A stretch of DNA of 64,000 nucleotides from Macrophomina tecta (lineage: Eukaryota > Ascomycota > Dothideomycetes > Botryosphaeriales > Botryosphaeriaceae). Below are positions 58,192 through 64,000 of the stretch, in pieces. Within the stretch, counting starts at the first letter, position 1. Each line of letters starts with the position of its first letter. The stretch spans positions 2,232,001-2,296,000 of the forward strand of contig JAKSGN010000033.1 of assembly GCA_024180945.1 (NCBI GenBank), written 5' to 3'. Both the position numbers and the translations under genes were made by a program. A model generated the notes under the pieces. That model ran no database searches and was not told the origin of the DNA. It saw only the letters and a list, made by a program, of their open reading frames with translations.

Positions 58192-61100
58192 TATTATAAA
58201 TAATACTTTATTCTAAGAGTACTAAGAAATAAAGTCTCTAACTAAGAATTTTAATAAGCTAAATTATCTAGAATAGTCTTTACTAAAAGTCTATAGCCTA
58301 GCCTTTTTAGGTTTAGGCCGAATCCACAGTCTTTATAGTTAGAAAACTAGAAAAAACTAAGAAATAGGGCCTGTTCTAGGCCGTATCTAGCCTAGTAGAT
58401 AAGCCCGAAAGCCTAAGCCGGGCCTACCCCCTAAGTATTCTAAACCTACCCGGAGAATAATCTCTTGGAATAAAATAAGACTTTCGGATAAGAAACTAGC
58501 CTAGTTACTAAGTAATATTTACTAAGTAATATTAGTATTAATATTATTTATTTAAGAGTTATTAAATAATATGTCTAGACTATCTAGAGAGATATCTAAG
58601 ACTAAATAAGATAATTTAATTAGAGTCTTAAAGCTAAACTATAAACTTAAAATTTAATTATTAATTTTTATTATAAATATAATAATTTAGAAGTTTATAA
58701 ACTAATAAAAGTATATTATAACCCTACTTTTAATTAAGTTAAGATTAAAATCTATATTTATAGTTAGATAAGTCTCTATTTAAGTTCTAGCTAGCTATAT
58801 ATATAAGTCTTTTTATTTTCTACTAGATTAGTTTTTTAAGTAAGTAATTTATTTTTTATTATTTCTACTACGTTCGACCTTAAGTAATTTATATAAGCCT
58901 ATTTTTAAGATTTCTAAGTCTTATAGAGCCTTAAACTTAACTAAGTAAGGTAATAAGAATCTTATTAAAATTTAAGTACCTCTATTTAATCTTTATTTAT
59001 AATACTTTACTTACTTTATATTAGCTTTCTTAAGTTTAAGATTCTTATATAAAAAAATAATATATTTAAGCCTATTATTCTTATATAGATTATACTTCGA
59101 AATAATCTCTATAAACTCTTAGTTTTAGATAATATTAATCTTATATTATTACTTACCGAGGGTATTTTATTCTAAGATATTTAAGCCGTCTACTTAATAG
59201 CTTATTCTTAAGGCTATATAGCCTATTTTAATTCTATAATTAAGCCTCCAGGTGTTTCTATTTAAGAAATAAACTCTAAGAATAAATATAACTACTATAT
59301 AGTCTATATTAATATAGAACTAACGGCTTTTTTTCTTATAGGCACTAATATATATCTAATTTAAGCCCCGGTCTAAGCGCTAGTAATAGTTCTATCTAAG
59401 GCCCCTTAAGTATCTAAGATAACTAATCCCGCGCCTTTTAAAAGTAAAAAGTCTAAATTTAAGACCTTTACTATATAGCTTTAGCTTAAGTTTACTTTGA
59501 ATTCTTAAGTCTTTACTATAAATTACTAAAAGATTCTTTATATAGAATCTTATCTCTAGGACTTTATATATATATAGTTTTAACCCTGTATTAAAAATAA
59601 TAGAATAATTTCTATATTTCTAATTTTTAAAATTTTTTATAAGGCTTTAAAGACTACCTTTAATAATTTAGACTTATATACTATAGCTGAATATACTATC
59701 TAGAATCTTAAGTAAGACTTATTCTATACTATATTTTATTTTAGGTTTATTTTACTTATTACGCTTCTTAGTTAGTAAAAGAATACTATACGTATCTATT
59801 ACTTTAGATATAGCCTTAAGGAAAAAATTAAGAATCTTCTTATAAATTATAAAATATCTAAGAAATTCTTAAAGTTTATAGAAAAATATATAGCTTTTAA
59901 TAACTAACTCATTATTTATAAGTAAGAGAAATAAGCTATACTAAACTAAAATAAAAAAAATAAGAATAAGAAAAAAAATAGAAAAAATACGCTATTAAAT
60001 TCTATTTCTAATCTTCTATCTTAAAACTAAGCCTAAGGAGAATCTATAGAACTTAATATAGTTATATAAAAAGCCTACTATAAGGCTAATAACCTTTATA
60101 TATACTATAGCTAATCTAGATACTAGGTTAAAAAATATTCTAAAGCTAAATAAACTAAGAGATTTAATCTAAATAAGATTAACGCTACTATATTTAAAAA
60201 GCTAGCTAAATTTAAAAATAAGATTTAAACTCTTTACTATTTAGAAAATAACTAACGCTAGATAATAAGTAGTATATATCTAGTCTATATATAGCTATAT
60301 AAGAATTAAGTACTTTAAATTAATTCTCTTTACTAGATAAGTTATTTTTATATCTAGGTATTCTATAAGTTTATACTATACTCGTAGCGCCTATCTAAGA
60401 TAAGCTAAAATACGTTCTAAACCTAGAAAAATAAGTAACTTCTTATTATAAAGGCTTTAGTAAATAAAAACTATATATTAGTTATACTAGACTCCGATAC
60501 TATAATAGTTTTTATAGACTAATACTATGCCTTTATAAATAAGCTTCTACTATATACTAAGAGATAACCTAAAGTTATTAAGATTATAGATAGCTATAAA
60601 TTTAAAAATAGATTAATTATCCTTAAGATAGATATTAATCTATAACTTAGAGACTATTTTAAGATAATTACGGCCTAAGTTACTAACATAAAAGAATATT
60701 CTCTTATTCTTAGTAAATTCTAGCTAGATTACTATAATCCTAAGATTAACTAGTCTATTAGTAAGGTTATATTTATCTCGAAGTAGTATAGAAAGTACTA
60801 TCTTAATAAAAATAAGTCTAAGTAATCCTAAGCTATAAGTTAAGAATTTAACTATACTATAATCTTATTCGCTATTCTTAGAAAGTACCTTAAACAGCCT
60901 AGTTATAAACTATATACTATATAACTTAAGAATATTTTAAAATACCTTAATAAGACTTAAGAAATTAAGAATTTAAAGAATAAGATTAAAATATTAAAAT
61001 ATAATATTTTTAAGAAACTATATAACTTTCTACTATTCTTTACTAAAAAAAAAAGCGAATAAGCTATTTCTATACTAGTATATTAACTATATAATTAAAT

Positions 61101-62480
61101 TAAAGAAAGATAAAAAAGCTTTCCTTAGCTCTCTCTATAGAATATTTAATTTAGAACTAAAAGCCTTAAGACTTTATCTTAATAAAAATCTAAGAAAAGA
61201 CTTTATTTAATTTTTATATTTCTTAAATACGTCTTCTATTATCTTTATTAAGAAACCGGGTAAAGAATTAAGATTTTATATTAACTACTATAACTTAAAT
61301 ACTATAACTAAGAAAAACTAGTATTTATTATTCTTAATAAATAAGAGTCTAAGAAGGCTAATAATACTAAATATTTTATAAAACTTAACTTAAGGGGTAT
61401 TCTTAATCTTATAAGAATTTAAGAAAATAATAAGCCTTTAATAGTTTTTTATATCTACTATAGTCTATTTAAATATCTAGTTATATTTTTTAGCTTAACT
61501 AATATATCTACTATATATTAGTAGTTTATTAATAATATATTAAGAGAATATCTTAATTAGTTTCTTATTATCTTTATTAATAATATATTAATCTATTTAA
61601 ATAATCTTAAGAAATATAAGAAATAAGTCTATTAAGTCCTAGATAAGCTAAAAATAGCTAATCTATTTATAAATAAAGAGAAAAGTAAATTTAATACTAT
61701 ATAAATAATCTTTTTAGAATTTATTATTACTATAAATAAAATCTCTATAGATTTAGCTAAGATTAAGAATATTTTAGATTAAAAAACTTTTAAGACTATT
61801 AAGAATCTATAATTCTTTTTTAGATTTACTAATTTTTATCGATAGTTTATTAAAGAATACTCGTATATTATATAGCCTTTATTTAAACTACTAAGAAAGA
61901 ATTTATTCTTTATATAGACTAAAAAATAAAAAGATATTTTCTAGGCTCTTAAATAAATATTTATATCTAAGCCTATACTAAGATACTTTAATCTAGCCCT
62001 AGAAATAGTTCTAGAAATAAACGCTTTAGACTTTATTATATTTAAAATTCTTAGCTAATAAATATAATATCTAGATAGTAAAAGACTTTTATACTCTATA
62101 GCCTATTAATCTAGAAAAATAACTTCTATAGAGTAAAACTATAGTATAGAAGATAAGAAACTACTAGTAATAGTAGAAAGTCTTAAGAAATTTAGACTTA
62201 AAATAGTTAATCTAAGATAAACTTTTCTTATTTATATAGATTACGCTAATCTACTTTCTTTTAAGAAAGCCTAGATTCTAAACTAAAAATAAGTATATTA
62301 GATAATTAAATTATTTAAACTTAATTTTAAGAGAACCTACTACTCTAGTATTAAAAACTAAAGAGCTAATACTTTAATAAGATAGTCGAGAGACCTACCT
62401 AAAAAGAAGAAAAAATAAAATAAAAATACTTCTATTTTAAGCTAAGAAACGTTTAAAATCTCTATACTAAGAATAAGTAT
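58192..62480 (+). mobile_element. Gypsy-3 copy with gag-pol remnant
   Basis: Begins TATTATAAATAATACTTTA with an LTR or leader of about 375 bp, homologous to the Gypsy-3 copy around copy D. A gag-like region lies at 58570-60200 with a decayed zinc knuckle near 60100. A protease-like DSDT is near 60495, RT at about 61200-61640 (NNILIYLNN near 61585), FTNFYR.FIKEYS near 61825, and RNase H follows to about 62230. It has no recognisable 3' LTR and ends near a reversed Gypsy-2 fragment, so it is truncated. RIP-mutated. Confidence 0.7.
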
Positions 62481-62489
62481 TATTAAACT

Positions 62490-63250
62490 TAAACTAAGAA
62501 ATAAGATTATATAATTATCTAAATAAATATATTTTTTATAGTTTTTATATTTAAAAATTAGTTTTAGAGTTTTAATAATTATCTTTCTATCTCTAAAAAA
62601 GCTAAAAAATTTATTAACTATTCTTAGCTAGTAGAATTATTTTTTTTTTTAGAGTTTTAGATTAGTCTTTTTAATAAATTAATTTAAAACATAGTTTTCT
62701 TATAAGACTAAGTTAATAAGAATAAATGCTTATTACTTATTAATTTTTATTATAATAATCTAGTAGTTTTTATATTCTATAGAATTTCTTTTATTTTTTA
62801 ATATATATTCTTTAGTAATTCTAGTTAATACTACTATAGTTCTATAGAGTAGAGAGTTTATCTATTATAGTCTTAGTTTAGTAGATATTTCTAGTTTTTT
62901 AAATAATATCTACTAATATTCTTAGTCTCTTAATAAGTTAGATAGGCTTTAATACTATAGATAAACTAGTAGAGAATATTATAATTAGAAGCTTTAGATT
63001 ATTCTTTAATAGCTAAAGTAGTTTACTTATTAATATAATAGGGGCTATTTTATTTAATAAAATAGCTTCTACTAATATATCTATATTTTTTATAGTAGAA
63101 GTAGAAATTCTTTTTATATCTATATTATTTTTTTTTAGTAATAGCTAAGAAGTTCTTTATTAATTAATATTTAGGTCTATAAAGTCTCCTAGTAATAGAC
63201 TATTACGAAATTAAGTAATATTAATATTATTTTAAAAAAATTATTTCGTC
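62490..63250 (-). mobile_element. Gypsy-2 gag fragment, minus strand
   Basis: The reverse complement of about 62500-63020 aligns with the Gypsy-2 gag region at 19360-20000 (for example GAATAATCTAAAGCTTC against GAATAATCTAAAACTTC). RIP-mutated; ends uncertain. Confidence 0.65.
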
Positions 63251-63399
63251 TTTTAAAAGCGGTTATATATATATAAGTTAATCTAGATTATAGTATATAC
63301 TATTTTTTTAGTATATAGTAGATAGCTTAGTTATTATAGCATAGTCTTTATAAAACCTAGAATAAATAGAGAAAAGAAATAAATAGAATATAGATAAGT

Positions 63400-64000
63400 A
63401 CTAAGAAAAGTCTACTAAAAAAAGATAAAAATTACGTAATATTCTACTAGTTTATTAGTTTATAAGAGCTTAGTAGAATAAACTCTTAATACTAGTTTAG
63501 ATAGTTTAGATTACCTATAAAGATAAACTTTATAAATACTAGATTATATATACTTTTCTATTTATATATAAACTATACTTCTTAGATAGCTTTAATCTTT
63601 ATAGTTAACTTCTATAATAATTTAGTATATTATTAGTAATACGGCCTTCGTACGTAGTACTTAGTTATATTATATATTTAACTTACTCTTATTCTCTTCT
63701 TATATCTACTTAAGAAAAACTCTCTTAATAGATTTTCTTTCTCTTTAGTATTTAGATCTTTAGAGATAGAGATTTATTTATTATACTTTAACTACTATTC
63801 TTATAAGAAGAGAACGGCTCTAAGATTAAATCTTATTAAATAAGATATTACTTTCTAACGAGTTTAGAAAATAGTAATAGTACTAGAATCTTAGATAGAG
63901 ATTAACCTAGTTAAAGATTAGATTTAAAATACCTAGGGGCTAGCTTAGCCTATATAGTAAACGAAGTCTACTAGAGCTAAGCTCTTATAGCTTATTAAAA
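63400..64000 (+). mobile_element. Start of another Gypsy-1-related element (LTR end and leader)
   Basis: An LTR-like sequence ends TTATTTATTATA at about 63785 and is followed by CTTTAACTACTATTCTTATA, the same leader as after the LTRs of copies C and D. The LTR body is diverged from Gypsy-1 although the ATAGTTAAC and CTTAGATAG segments are shared. The element continues past the window. Confidence 0.55.

Overview
The window is a transposon graveyard from a filamentous ascomycete (Pezizomycotina-type) genome. Nearly all of it is AT-rich. CpA and TpG are almost absent, TpA is in great excess, and CpG-containing words such as CGCG survive. This is the classic signature of repeat-induced point mutation (RIP). 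Retroelement reading frames can still be followed, but they are full of TAG/TAA codons at former Gln and Trp positions. No bacterial or viral genome features, rRNA or CRISPR array were seen.

Layout. Positions 1-8094 hold two nested plus-strand chromodomain Gypsy elements of one family (called Gypsy-1; copies A and B). Positions 8095-25130 are a second chromodomain family (Gypsy-2), interrupted by a full-length minus-strand Gypsy-1 (copy E, 8316-19343) and a solo LTR (21336-22106). Copy E itself carries an almost unmutated solo LTR (10831-11602) and a pogo/Fot1-like DNA transposon with a broken transposase (11643-13495). A RIP-mutated pogo remnant (about 25135-25960) leads into a GC-richer island (about 25960-31430). 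The island holds a decayed Helitron Rep region, one 308-codon reading frame and one plausible small spliced gene. From 31876 to 51472 a third Gypsy family (Gypsy-3, internally deleted) hosts Gypsy-1 copy D (31943-49036), which hosts copy C (32778-41019) and an unrelated solo LTR (42647-43118). An intact pogo-like transposon with an open 553-aa transposase lies at 51744-53599. The rest is a Gypsy remnant, an AT-rich minisatellite, another solo LTR, a Copia 5' half, a Gypsy-3 copy, a reversed Gypsy-2 piece and the start of another Gypsy.

Main observation. Every Gypsy-1 copy carries a gene on the strand opposite to gag-pol, between the chromodomain and the 3' LTR. In the four copies with the whole region (A, C, D, E) it has a basic start (MPPKRK-like), a short phase-1 intron of 67-73 nt at the same place, and a charged coiled-coil second exon. 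Exon 1 is 220 nt in A, D and E and 196 nt in C; exon 2 runs 117-128 codons with only RIP-type stops. Copy B keeps the intron and parts of both exons. Because the intron lies antisense to the retroelement RNA, it would survive retrotransposition. Gypsy-2 appears to carry a related antisense gene in the same position. I regard this as the likeliest undescribed system here.

Timing. The mutated elements were inserted before or during RIP. The clean solo LTR, the intact pogo element and the clean 472-bp solo LTR look younger, so RIP may now be weak or absent in this lineage.
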